DNA of 64,000 nucleotides from Papilionanthe hookeriana x Papilionanthe teres. Lineage: Eukaryota; Streptophyta; Magnoliopsida; Asparagales; Orchidaceae. The notes beneath the pieces are model-generated. The model had not been told where the DNA came from. It saw only the letters and a list, made by a program, of their open reading frames with translations, and searched no databases. This document shows positions 36,101-46,899 of the stretch, in pieces (position 1 is the first letter of the stretch; every line of letters begins with the position of its first letter). The translations under genes and the position numbers were made by a program. The DNA lies in NCBI GenBank assembly GCA_022702705.1, contig CM040427.1, positions 73,833,283-73,897,282 of the forward strand, in the 5' to 3' direction.

Positions 36101-36408
36101 CGAGATAAATGGGCGCTGGTGTTCACTGATGATGAGGGTGATATGATGCTTGTTGGTGATGATCCTTGGCCGTAAGTTCCCTCATATACTTAAAAGTCCT
36201 CCTTTCTGTTTTGGTAATCTGGCCTGTTGTGACAATCTATCACTCCTGCAGGGAATTCTGTGACATGGTGAGGAAGATATACATATATCCAAGTGAGGAG
36301 GTGAAGAAACTAAATCCGAGCAAATTTCCTGAACCTCCGCCTAATAATTTGAAGATGAATCAGGAGAGCCTAATTCTTCCACCTCTCTCTTCGAGACCTT
36401 CAATCTAG
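32945..36408 (+). CDS. ARF9-like: Auxin response factor, ARF1/ARF9 clade (class B)
   Basis: A B3-type transcription factor that binds auxin response elements in the nucleus, most likely as a repressor. Thirteen exons with GT-AG introns join into 683 codons: 32945-33058, 33171-33275, 33380-33436, 33536-33688, 33789-33873, 34002-34092, 34422-34586, 34682-34795, 34895-34967, 35065-35230, 35325-35908, 35984-36171, 36252-36408. The start gives MVGDTLYEELWRACAGPL, typical of the family. Domains: B3 at about 114-215 (THGGFSVLRRHA, GQPRRHLLTTGWS), Auxin_resp about 242-323, a Ser-rich middle region with RLFGI at 493-497 (a repression motif of class B ARFs), and a PB1 domain about 569-645 with Lys569 and the acidic DDEGDMMLVGDDPW. 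All splice phases agree. The usual YFPQGHMEQ is YFSQGHMEQ. PB1 wording is nearest ARF9. It is the only intact gene in the window. Confidence 0.96.
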
Positions 36409-36735
36409 TTAAAAGAGAATCTTCCCAGCCTGGTATATTTCATGTTCATCTGTCTTCATCTTCGTTTTTTTTCAACTGAAGATGAGTTCAAGTTTTAAGC
36501 ACTTTGAATCAGAGTAATACAGCAGCAACATCAGCTGCTTTGGAGCTCAGTTTTCTTTACCCCACCTTTTGAAAAATTGAGTTTTGTGTTCTTAGATTGT
36601 TATTATTTCTATTTCTTTTGGTTTATTACGCATTAGTAAACCATTAACATTTCCATTAGTTTTTTTTTTTCCTGGATTACAACAATCACAGCCACTTCTT
36701 TTGTACATATGTGATGTTGATATGAATAAAAAAAA
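36409..36735 (+). terminator. ARF 3' UTR and polyadenylation signal
   Basis: The stop TAG is at 36406-36408. A canonical AATAAA lies at 36725-36730, preceded by TTGTACATATG (about 36701), a TGTA-type far-upstream element. Cleavage would be expected shortly after. Confidence 0.7.
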
Positions 36736-37136
36736 TCCGTGTTGGTTGTTCTGCGTCATTGTTTGTACTGGCCTGTTGTTTTTATTTTACTTAATGCCTA
36801 TTCCGTGACCTGCTCATTGTCTTCTAGCTTTTCCGTGCGCCTTTGAAACTCTTGCCATTGCTATCGTTTGAGTTTTTATTAACCATTTGTTAAACTGCTG
36901 CGATTTCAAACAAAAATCCCTGTTTTTGCATGGACTCTTAGAGATAATCGGGATATTTTACTAATAAAATTATAATTGGAGCGAATTTTTATTGGTATTG
37001 TTGTCCATCTTCCATCTAAATACAAATGTTATTTGGTATAATGTCGCAGAGAAATTTTTAATTATTTTTGTAGTATTGTTCAAAAAAATTATCATCCTGT
37101 TTTATAGAGTAAGAAATTTTGACTGAGAGCAGTAAA
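36736..37136. other. Spacer downstream of the ARF gene
   Basis: No gene or element recognised. Confidence 0.5.
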
Positions 37137-37700
37137 TAGGGGTGTCAATTGGGCTTGCCAGTGTATTTTTAGGACTGGCTTGGACTTGCTTGACTCGAGC
37201 CTAGCCCAAAATTGAATGGTTTAAAAAGTCTAACTCGGACTTGACTTGCCTTTTAACCCGATCGACTTGAATTATGTTCAGATAACATAATTAATATTCG
37301 GGTTAAATTCAGTTTATGAGTCGAATTTGTATTGATTTCAGGTTAGCGGGTTGAATTTGGGTCGACATCAGGCTGGCAAATCAACTTGAATTTGACCAAA
37401 AAATGAAACATGTTGGGAATTTTTACCCGAGCTTAAATTCAAGTTAACATGTTGGGTCAATTTTTGAAATTTAAAAGAATTAGAGATTTTTTTATTTAAA
37501 AAAATAGAAATTTATTCCAAATATTTAGATTAATTGAAAGTAAATTAAAGAATTTGTTTGGGCTGGATTTTAAAATTCATAGATTTTATTTAAACTTAAA
37601 TGTAGCGCATAAACAATCAATCAAGTACAAATTATACTCATTTAAAAGCAATTGAACCAGTTTCAATCAAGATAAAATTTTTATTAGAACATCATTATCT
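37137..37700. mobile_element. Possible hAT-type non-autonomous fragment
   Basis: TAGGGGTGTCAATTGGGCTTG at 37137 is the standard opening of a common plant hAT MITE type, followed by the usual run of GACTTG, GGGTTGAATTTGGGTCGAC-like words (37180-37450). The matching right end was not found, so the 3' limit is a guess and the copy may be truncated. Confidence 0.5.
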
Positions 37701-38708
37701 TTTTTTTTTTAACCCCAGGGAAAATAGCCAAAGCTGGATATGCTCTTAAAAGACATATTGACCTCTTAAGTTGGAAGAAATTAAAGAATTTGACCTCCAA
37801 AAAATTCCTGTCAATAGTTTCCAAAATCCTGAGAAATGAAACAAGAGAAGAGATAAAAGACCACGTATGAAAAACCTTCTTAACAAAAGCAAATGATAAT
37901 TCAATAGATCAAGTCAATATGAACAAGTCGCTTATTACTTTTTCCTATTCTTTTATACTTTACTAATAACTTTTTCCAATAAATTCTGGAAAAAATATGA
38001 GCATCATGCCTGTCATTTCATTGATAAAAAAATTTGATTATAAAGATTTGAAATCAATAAAATTATAGAAAAGACACAACAAACTATAAGTGAAATGATA
38101 TAAACTTGGAACTAGGGAAAAAAGGCAAACTTTAGCTTGATATAATATGTGCGCTTGGTCATCAAAAAGAGACTCCATTGAAGCTGTAAGCAGAACACAT
38201 TGCCCAAGATGTGGAGACAACATGATAGTAGCATCATAAAGAATGATCATTGATTGCTGTAGTGCCAACAAACATAACGAAAGCTGGCTTGTCACAGCAA
38301 ATAGAAGCATATTTCATGGCTATAAATAAAGAAGATGTATGGTTGCAGATTGCACGAAGAGTAGCCAGAAAGCCGAGCATGTGGAATGTCGTCCCAATGG
38401 ATCAAGTCCAGCAACCCAATTTAATAGCTCATAAATCATTTGATATTGAGTATATCCTATAGGCAGGTAGTGATATATGTTCGAAAGTTGTTTTGAGTCT
38501 CAATGATAGTATCTAGACATTATTATTACTCAAACAAAAATCAAATGATTGTAGCATGAGAAAATACATGTGATCCAGAGAATTGTGTGAGGATTTTAAA
38601 ATCAAAATTTTAGATGAAATCAACATCACAAAAGATAAAAATCCTGCCAATGGTAGAAGCACAATTAAAAGCAAAGGCTATATATAGTAGATGGAATCCT
38701 CACCATTG

Positions 38709-38792
<84 letters not shown>

Positions 38793-39500
38793 TTTTTTGC
38801 ATGATTTCAAAGTGAATTTGCTCAAAAGAATATTAACCGGAGTGATATCATCTTTGCAAACTCTGCAATTTCATTCATACCAAATGTGGTGAGCCATAAT
38901 ATAAACAACAAACATTAAATAATTTTTTGTAACTTTACATATGAAAGTATCAACCTAGACTAGTACTTGTGAAAGATTATAATAAAAATGAAAGAAATTG
39001 CAATGTGGCATGCTATCCTTAATAACAAGAGAAAATTGACACTCAAACATAGATGTGAGTGTATTTGAAGGTGGAAACTATAAAATACATGATAGGAGTT
39101 AACTTGTAAACCTCAATTTAAAAGAATATCTTTAGCTTTCAGTCTTGTAATAAAAATTTTCGTGCCATCAACATATATTTTAAAAAGTATCTTTTGAACT
39201 AGACAAAGTTACTCCAATCTAATTTGGGGTGGTCATCATAAGCAAAGGAATAGATATCTTTGTGAGAGTGTCCATCCTAGAGCATCTATAAACAATTACA
39301 TTGAAAATTATTGATGGGAATTTTATTAATAATTTGAATGCAATTGTCCAAAGTGAAATGGTTAGTAACAAGTTACTAAGAATGATTAGTGATCATATTT
39401 TAGACTTTGACATAAATAGGATAAGAAAACATATTAAAATAGCGCTTCTAGATTTTTCATAGATAAAAGTGCCATCCAGCCATTGATCAAAGAAAAGAAA
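37701..39500. other. Gene-free DNA with a long AT repeat
   Basis: No coding recognised. The 92-codon frame at 38614 is mostly the (AT)n tract translated. It might include the 3' part of the LINE remnant that follows on the minus strand, but this could not be shown. Confidence 0.45.
38711..38791. repeat. (AT)40 microsatellite
   Basis: About 81 bases of uninterrupted AT dinucleotide repeat. Confidence 0.97.
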
Positions 39501-39539
39501 TAGGCCACTATTAAAACTGATTTGAAAGTTTGGGGCCTC

Positions 39540-40400
39540 TCTTGATCCTAACTATTGCTTGCATACAAGCATTCTAAAAAGGTGAGGATTTATATTTCTT
39601 TTTAAACCACAAGAATCCATATAAGTTAAGGCACCAAGAAGAAAGATAATAATTGGCATTATAAAGCCTCCAAAGAATTTCTGACTTACACATGAGGTTA
39701 ACCAAATCAATGTTAGGAAGCCATAAGATGGCATAGTTTTTTTGTTTAATAGTTATCCCAAGATAAAGTGATATGAAACATACTGTTATCTCCACTATAA
39801 TGCTAAAAGGTATTAATCAATGAGATTTTTTTCTCAAACCTTTGGGAATGATAATTGATCTAAACCAATAGTGAAGGTAGCTCCATATAGAAGTGTTGAT
39901 AAGTTGAAAACTACTTATAAAAAATATTTTCCTTCCAACCACTTAGCTAAGAGTATTTTTGTTCATAATTTTAGAAAAATCAGAAGTAAGCTTACTTGAA
40001 TTAATATTGAACACTAAGATACTCCCCAAGGAGAGTCTTTTTTTATAAATCAAGAATATGACAAATCTAAGATATAGATTGCTCGTCCACAATTTCAAGA
40101 AAATAGATAACATATTGAGATTGATTAACATTGAGAATGGTATCATCTCTAAAAGGATTTGGTACAAACAATTTATTTTGCTTATTAAAGCCTCTCTAAA
40201 AGTTATTAGATCATTAGCATAGATAAGATGAGATATCTATTAATTTTTATATTCAATAACTTCTAGTTTTTTTGGTTTGGTGTTGCTTTTCAAGAAGCTT
40301 AGAGAAGACATTCTAATAAATGTGAAGATGTATAAGGATATAAGACAACCTTACCTTAAGCTAGAGAAGGTACAAAAATAGCCCTTTGATGTGTACAAAA
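39540..40400 (-). pseudogene. L1-like LINE reverse transcriptase remnant
   Basis: On the minus strand, NVFSKLLEKQHQTKKLEVIE (about 40250-40310) precedes ISHLIYANDLIT (40201-40230), the RT active site where plant L1-type LINEs have ISHLxYADDLI; the first Asp is Asn here. LFREALISKINCLYQI follows. Further downstream, SIIIPKGLRKK recalls the post-RT part. Frames shift repeatedly. Only the central RT region can be followed; endonuclease is absent. Confidence 0.55.
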
Positions 40401-40896
40401 TGTATGTGTTAGTCTCAGTTTTTGATGTCACGTGTGAGCACATCGGGGTCATACTTCATGTCTATGTCGTTTTCTATAGCTCGAGATATTCATTTGAGAC
40501 ACTTCGACATGTGTTGGGGGGCATACATTAGGGGTTAATTCAACTAGACTTTGGCTTTTGCTTAGACGAAGACCTATCAACATTTTCTTTGTAGGGCAGC
40601 TTCAATCAAACCAACAGATCTTGTTTGCCACATCGCACGAGAATCGTACTTAAATTGGGTCGATCGTCATGAAATTTGTCCATATAATCTCGGATGATGA
40701 AATAAACTGCACGAGCCCATCCAGAACATTGATTTTACTTAAGGAAGACATTCATATTGCTTCGGTTCCGTATACGAGCGGATGATGCGTAGATCGGTCC
40801 ATTTGAATATTAAAAAAGCTTTATTTTATAAAATTTAATATAAAAAAGCAAAAATAAAAAGAGGAAAAAAAATCCTTAAGCTTCCCACTCACAAAG
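40401..40896. other. Gene-free spacer
   Basis: Nothing recognised. It leads into the MITE at 40897. Confidence 0.5.
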
Positions 40897-41119
40897 GAGA
40901 AATTATTGCATACGGAGCACGTGCGTAGTCCGCACGCAGCTCCTTGATAACCATCCAGTACTCTTGTAATAACTTATCAATACCCAATAAACAATACCCT
41001 GTAAATACCTTAATAACCAATACTCCCTCCATACCCTCGCAATACCCTCAAAATGAGGGTATTGAGAGGTTATTCCGCACCAAGCGATTGCATACGTGCT
41101 CCGTATGTAATAATTTCTC
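40897..41119. mobile_element. 223-bp MITE with 9-bp target duplication
   Basis: The inverted ends share GAGAAATTATT(G/A)CATA then CGGAGCACGT. Flanking 9-mers CTCACAAAG (40888-40896) and CGCACAGAG (41120-41128) match at 7 of 9. The left end continues as a near-palindrome, CGGAGCACGTGCG to CGCACGCAGCTCC. The interior repeats AATACCCT-type words, with an inverted copy near 41045-41065. The first 11 bp equal the left end of FB2, tying this MITE to the same family. Confidence 0.88.
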
Positions 41120-41765
41120 CGCACAGAGGCCTCCCCCACTCTCCCATTCACACTAGCCCTAAGGCTCGGTCGCCCCTCTCGCTCGCGAAGCCACAACAAG
41201 GAACAACCCCCCCCCCCCACCCCCTACCCTCCCCACTCCGTAGGGAGCAGTGCCTGCCGATGAAGCCCCAGCTTTTGGTGCTCGTGTCATTATCTCACGC
41301 AAGGAGCTCGAAGCTGGCTCCCTCTTTCCCTCGTGACTGAGCTTCCCCCCTCATATCAAATTTTGTGCATGTGACCTCTATAACCGGCCATCCCCGTCAG
41401 CATTTCTCCGACCGACAAGCGCCTCACTATGCTGCCTCCTCATGGCCCGAGAACAGCTGGCCAAAAGGCCCCGTCTCTCTTTCATGTGAAGTTAAGGCTG
41501 ATCCCCCTAGCCTTATTGCTCCTCTCTTGTTGTTGAGCCCTCTCCACCAGTTCTTCACTACCGGGAAACATCAACAACACTGCTCCTTAGCATCCTCACT
41601 TACGGTGGCTGCTCTTTTCATCTCAAGCTCGATGACCTAGCTCGGCTCCACCTCTCATGCCAGAAAACTGTCGATCTTTCTTTCATCGACAACCAAGGTC
41701 CTTGCACAAGGAAAGCCCCTCACTGGATCTCCCCCTTTAAAGCAGCAAGGTGATGCCCTAGAGAT
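41120..41765. other. GC-rich patch of unknown origin
   Basis: About 640 bp much richer in G+C than its surroundings, with C12 at 41207-41218 and two open frames (41053-41340, 41365-41640) rich in Pro, Ser and Leu. No protein family is recognised. It could be a gene fragment, an LTR piece or a former exon region. Confidence 0.5.
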
Positions 41766-41769
41766 CCAC

Positions 41770-43120
41770 TTTAAAATTATATCTTTTTATGCACATTTTA
41801 TGCTCAATTTTTGAGGATATTAGCTTTAATGAAAGCTATTTTTATTTTGTGGTTGCAAGTGTAAGAAAAAGATTTTAAGAGTAAAAAGGAGCAAAATACA
41901 TCAAAAAGAGGCAAAATATGCTAAACTAAAGAAAATTGTCAAACCAACCGAACTGGCGCTTATGCGCTAGATGCAGAACTTGGCTGGCACCTAGGCGTGA
42001 CAGTTTGGCGCCTAAGTGCCACAGTTAATTTCTAGAAGATCCATTGAATGAGGCTGAATTTTGAAGGGATGTCTGAAGCAACTCTTGGTTATTTTCGAAG
42101 CTCTATAAATAGGGATTAATTTCAAGAGTTAAGAGAGGTTGGATATGTAGAGTCATATAGTGTGTGAGTGTGTTAAGAGTGTGTGGAGTTTTCTTTGTGA
42201 TTCCTACTGATTGCTGAAGTTTGTGAGTTCTGCAAGAGTTTGTTGGAGTCAGAGAAGTTAGAGAACTTCAAAGGATTGCTTGGGGAAACATTTCAGATAA
42301 GTATTTGCATCTTTATCTTTAAGTCTTTTACTTTGGATTTGAGTTTTATAAATATGTTTTATTTTGTTATTCTCATGTGTTTTGAATAGTTTTCTCGCTT
42401 TCTCCTTGCAATATGAAGTAATCAAGTAAGTGATTTTTTATTTGGTTTAAAAATTTTTTTTATTCCTAAAAATTGTGAAGATATTTTTGTTGGTCCTTCA
42501 TTTACTTTACAAATTAGCCAATTTTATTGTTAAAATTTGTTAAAGAAACTTATAGACTCGAAAGGGCTAAGATTTCTTGACTTGTAAGTATCACATTTCA
42601 TTTTAGAAAGAGCAGTAGCGATCGTTTGAGGGGGAGTGCAAATAAATAGGGAGATAAGATTTGGTGGGTATAGAATTGATGTATATAGAGTGACAGGCTA
42701 GATTCTTTAATTAATTTGGTCTAGAGATTGGAATTAAGGAACACTGGTAGGTTCTATAGAGAGGACACATTGGGCAATCTAGGAGTGAGAAACTAGAAAC
42801 TACCCAGCACTACTACAATACCGACACCAACTTTAGATTAGTCAATGTTCTTTACACATCAAAAGAAGTAAAGAATAAGTATGATCATATTTGTCACAAT
42901 ACAACATTTAAACTTCTAAACATTTTAAATCATATACTGATTATGAATTATTTTGCAAGGAGAAAGTCTCATTTTATATATTTTCTAAATCACTGTATTT
43001 ACTTTTACTTGCATTTGTGGAAATTAGTAAACGTAATTTCATAATTAATACTTTAGTATTTGCTATAGTCTTAATTAAAGTTCTGTTAAAGTTGAAATTC
43101 CTGAATTTCATTTTCCTATG
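41770..43120 (+). repeat. Athila-like LTR, truncated
   Basis: The head at 41790-41860 matches the LTR head at 61.1 kb (TGAGGATATTAGCTTTAATG). A GC-rich block follows at 41945-42030 (GGCGCTTATGCGC, TTTGGCGCC). The segment GAGTGCAAATAAATAGGGA (about 42635) and the TGACAGGCTAGA region match LTRs at 43.2 and 61.1 kb. It ends near CTATGGGATCGATAATGC (43114), short of the normal LTR end, where the next LTR begins. Confidence 0.7.
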
Positions 43121-43139
43121 GGATCGATAATGCATCAAA

Positions 43140-44653
43140 AATATGTTGGCTTTTTCATCTATATTTTACAATAATTTTTTGTGATATTGCACTTTAAAGG
43201 AGGGTATTTTCATGTTTTGTTGTAGGTAAGTGAAGCAAAAAGAACGAAATATGGAGTCAAATGAGGCATTTTTGGAAAGCACTCTGGCGTCGACGGCGCC
43301 AGCATCCAGAAAGGAGCAACAATCCATAACCATGCTTTGGTGTCGACGACGCCAGGATGGGCGTCGACGGCTCCATTTGACAGAGCCTAGGCTCCGACGA
43401 CGGTGCCCTACGACGGTTATAGAAGTTTTTCTTGTAGATTTAATGTATTTGGATGATATTTGGAAGGTTGCTTGAGGCATCTCTTAGGAAATTTGTCCCT
43501 ACACTATATTAGAGTGCTTAACTATCAGAAAAGTTGGTGTGTGGCAGTGGGTGGCAGTGTGTGGCAATGGAGAAAAGTGTGGAGAGTCGTTGTAGAATGT
43601 GTAGAGTCTTGTTGAGTGTGAGTATTGAGTGTTGTTGTAAGAGAAAAAGAGATTCAAAGGAACTTCAAGAGATTTCCTTTAGGGAAGAGTTTCAGATATG
43701 TTGAGTTTGTATAAACTTTATTTTATATAGAAAATTCGTGTTTGTCATATCTTTCTCATGAATTTTGAGTAGATTTCTTTGTCTTTCTCCTTGCAATGAG
43801 ATTTGGTGAAATGAAGAGATGGATTAGATATGCAATTTAAATGTTAAATACTTGTGATGATTTTACACTTCGTACTTCATTTACTTTCGATCTGGCCAAT
43901 TGAAATGTAAAAATTTGTTGTGAAGCATACGATCCGAGAGGAATAAGCGTTCTACGATAAAGTGAGAATCACATTCAATTACATGGATGACAATGTAGTT
44001 CATGAGATTGAGTGTAAATAAATAGGGAAATATACTTTGTTGGGCGTAAAATTAGAGATTTTTTTGGTGACAGACTAAAATCCCCAATTCAGTGCTAGTG
44101 TTTGGAAACTAAAGCGAGAGTTAGCCCTCAGACGAGAGAGAAGTGGGAGCTCTGGAGTGAGAGCCAGTATCCTCCCAGCCTAACCATGGATTTAGGGACT
44201 AAACCTAGGATTAGTCAATTTTCTTTATGCACTCGAAAGAAGTTAAAGACTATGATTGTTTCTATTTGGCACAATACAATTTCCAACAATCTAAATCTTT
44301 TATTAACCAAAACCTCATTGCAAGGGGAAGGCTACTTACTCCAATTTGAATCTTTCATTACAAAATAGTAAAACTTTGTTTAGTAATAGTAAATTTACTT
44401 TAAGGTTTGTAAAGTAGTTTGATAAACTTAGTTCTTTTAGCAACATTAAACATTATCAACTTGTGCTTTTCACTTGTAGGTTTTATATAGTTTAAACATT
44501 GTGTTGTAGTGCTACTATCATAACTTTACACCTTTCTTATGGGGTCGATAACCATGACTACATTAGAGCATTGTATTACTTGAACGATACGTATACTTGT
44601 GTTTGTATTTTGTTGACTATAAAAAAATATATAAAATACAAAACACTGCATCA
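43140..44653 (+). repeat. Athila-like 5' LTR
   Basis: It runs from an AT-rich head (TGATATTGCACTTTAAAGG at 43182) through a GC-rich block (43285-43410, GTCGACGGCGCC), GAGTGTAAATAAATAGGGA (about 44007) and TCTGGAGTGAGAGCCAGTAT (44152) to a TGCATCA end at 44653. It is strongly similar to 61070-62763. Confidence 0.8.
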
Positions 44654-44657
44654 AGTT

Positions 44658-44680
44658 TTTGGCTCCGTTTCAAGGGAGGG
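44658..44680 (+). other. Decayed tRNA-Asp primer-binding site
   Basis: TTTGGCTCCGTTTCAAGGGA directly after the LTR corresponds to TTGGCGCCGTTGCCGGGG of intact elements. Confidence 0.65.
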
Positions 44681-44799
44681 TAATAGTAAATTTAGTAGTA
44701 TTTGAAAATTTTTTATTTGATTTATAAAACTTATATTTGTGTTATTGCTTATTTTTAAGTGTGCTGATTATGTTTGTTTATGTGTATTATTGGATCTGA

Positions 44800-46456
44800 A
44801 GGTTTTATACCTTACCACCAAGAGTTAGAACGTACTATTAGAAAAATTCAAAAATAACAAAAAGAATCTGAAAATTTGAAGAAAATGACGAACAACTTAG
44901 ATAATCAAAGAATTAAAAATGAACATCAACATAAACCTTTAAGAGATTATTCTAACTCTACAGCAGATGAAATTCACTTAACTATTCAAAATTCTATTGT
45001 TGCTGCTAATTCATTTTAGCTTAAACCTGCTATTATCAAGATTATACAAAATAATCAGTTTCAGAGAACATCTACTGAAGATCCTAATTTACTTCTTGCT
45101 AGTTTTTTAGAATTGTGTGCTATTTTTAAATATGACGGAGTGTCGAATGATGCTGTCACTTAAACTTTTTTCCTTTTTTATAAGGGGTAAAGCTAAGGTG
45201 TGGTTAAATTCATTAGCATTTGAATCTATCAAAACTTGGGGAGAACTATCTAAAAAATTTTTGGTTAAATATTTTTCACCTTCAAAAACTAATAAGCTTA
45301 GAAACGATATTACATCTTTTTGTCAGATCGAAGGGGAATCAATATACGAAGCTTAGGAAAGATTTAAAGATCTCCTTAGAAAGTGTCTACGCCATGCTTT
45401 ACCAGACTGGTTAATAAATCAAACTTTTTATAATAAATTAATTGGATCTCTTAGATCTATTATCGATGATGTTGTTGGTGGATCAATAATTTCAAAATCT
45501 TTTAATGAAGCATACTATTTAATAGAGGAGATGACTAATGATAATTTTCAATGGCTCGTTGAACGGGTGAATCCAAAAAGAGTAGCTAGTATCCATGATT
45601 CTGATGCAATATCTATTTTGTCTTCTCAAATTGCTGCTATATCAAAGAAAATTGATCAAATTGGAATGAACTATTTTCAAACACCTCCGGTGTTAGAGGA
45701 AAATTCATTGAGACAAATAATGGAATCTCAATCATCTTATGAAACTTTGAATGCCATAAATAATAAACCTAATAATACTTATTCTAGTTATTATAATACT
45801 GGTTAGAAGAATCACCCTAATTTAAATTGAAATAATAATAACAATTCAGTGAACCCATTGAGAAATTCAAATAACCAAATGAATCCTAACTATAAACCAT
45901 ATTATCCTCCAGGTTTTATCAGTAACTCACAAGTTAAGGAGAAGAAATTGTATATTGAAGAATTGATATTAAACATGGGAAATCAATTACAGAGTCAAGG
46001 TAATCAATTAAAGTCAAGGAGCTGCTATTAGAACTATTAAAAATCAATTAGGACATATTGCGACTGCACTTAGTAACAGACTTTCAGGAGTTATTCCCAG
46101 TAATGTCGAAATTAATCCAAAAGATTAAAATAAAGAGCAAATTAACACTATTCAACTAAGAAGTGGAAAAGAATTTGAAATAAGAATACAAAAATAAATT
46201 GAAACTGAAAATAAAATGGTGGAAATTGAAAAAGGAAATGATGATGCATATCCGGATTTAGAATGTCCAATTAAACCAAAGAAAGTTACTGTAGAAAGAC
46301 ATCTACCTCCGTTTCCTCAAAGATTGAAACAACGATAAAGAGATAAACAATTTTCAAAATTTTTAGAAATCTTTAAAAAATTAACGATAAATATTCCTTT
46401 TGGTAAATCCTTGGAACAAATGCCAAATTATGTAAAGTTTATGAAGGGATATATTT
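44800..46456 (+). pseudogene. Athila-like gag remnant
   Basis: From HQELERTIRKIQK (about 44817) the gag can be followed: NNQFQRTSTEDPNLLLASFL, ELCAIFKYDGV, IRGKAKVWLNSLAFESIKTW, FLVKYFSPSKTNKLRNDITS, GESIYEA with a stop at 45354-45356 in place of Trp, RFKDLLRKCLRHALPDWLIN, then ASIHDSDAISILSSQIAAIS and YYPPGF. The C-terminal side carries NQLGHIATALSNRLSG-like residues, PPFPQRLKQ and INIPFGKSLEQMPNYVKFMK (46385-46447). Stops and one early frameshift make it dead, but long stretches read cleanly. Confidence 0.92.
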
Positions 46457-46899
46457 GTTGACCTCACCTCAAGTCTTTCTTTAGAATAGTCTAGGATCTA
46501 GCCATAGGACTTACTTGGTGACTATCTTAGAAGAGTAGCAATGGAACCCTTACACCATAGAAATTCAAAACACTTCTTTGATTAACTTGGATTTTTCAAA
46601 TGCTTAAAGTACAACCTCTAAATACTTAGGAGGATGAGTCTAAGCATAAGGAAGCTCAGGAGGAGTTCCCCATAGGATGGTCAAGCCTTAAAACTGACCC
46701 TGGTTGGTCTGGAGCTAGCACACACACACTTTCACATTACGCTTACACTCACTACCTCAGAACCCTAAACAAAACATACCAAACTTCCTCACACTTGATC
46801 CCCAACTCTTTTGGAAACTCATGTGGGTGGTTCCTTAAGCCCGTAGCTCTAGGCTAGGGTTTGTGTTAGAACCAACACATGGAGGATCCAAAGTGGGAT

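Noticed and set aside
38614..38892. 92-codon frame with a long Tyr-Ile repeat
   Set aside because: It is the (AT)40 microsatellite translated.
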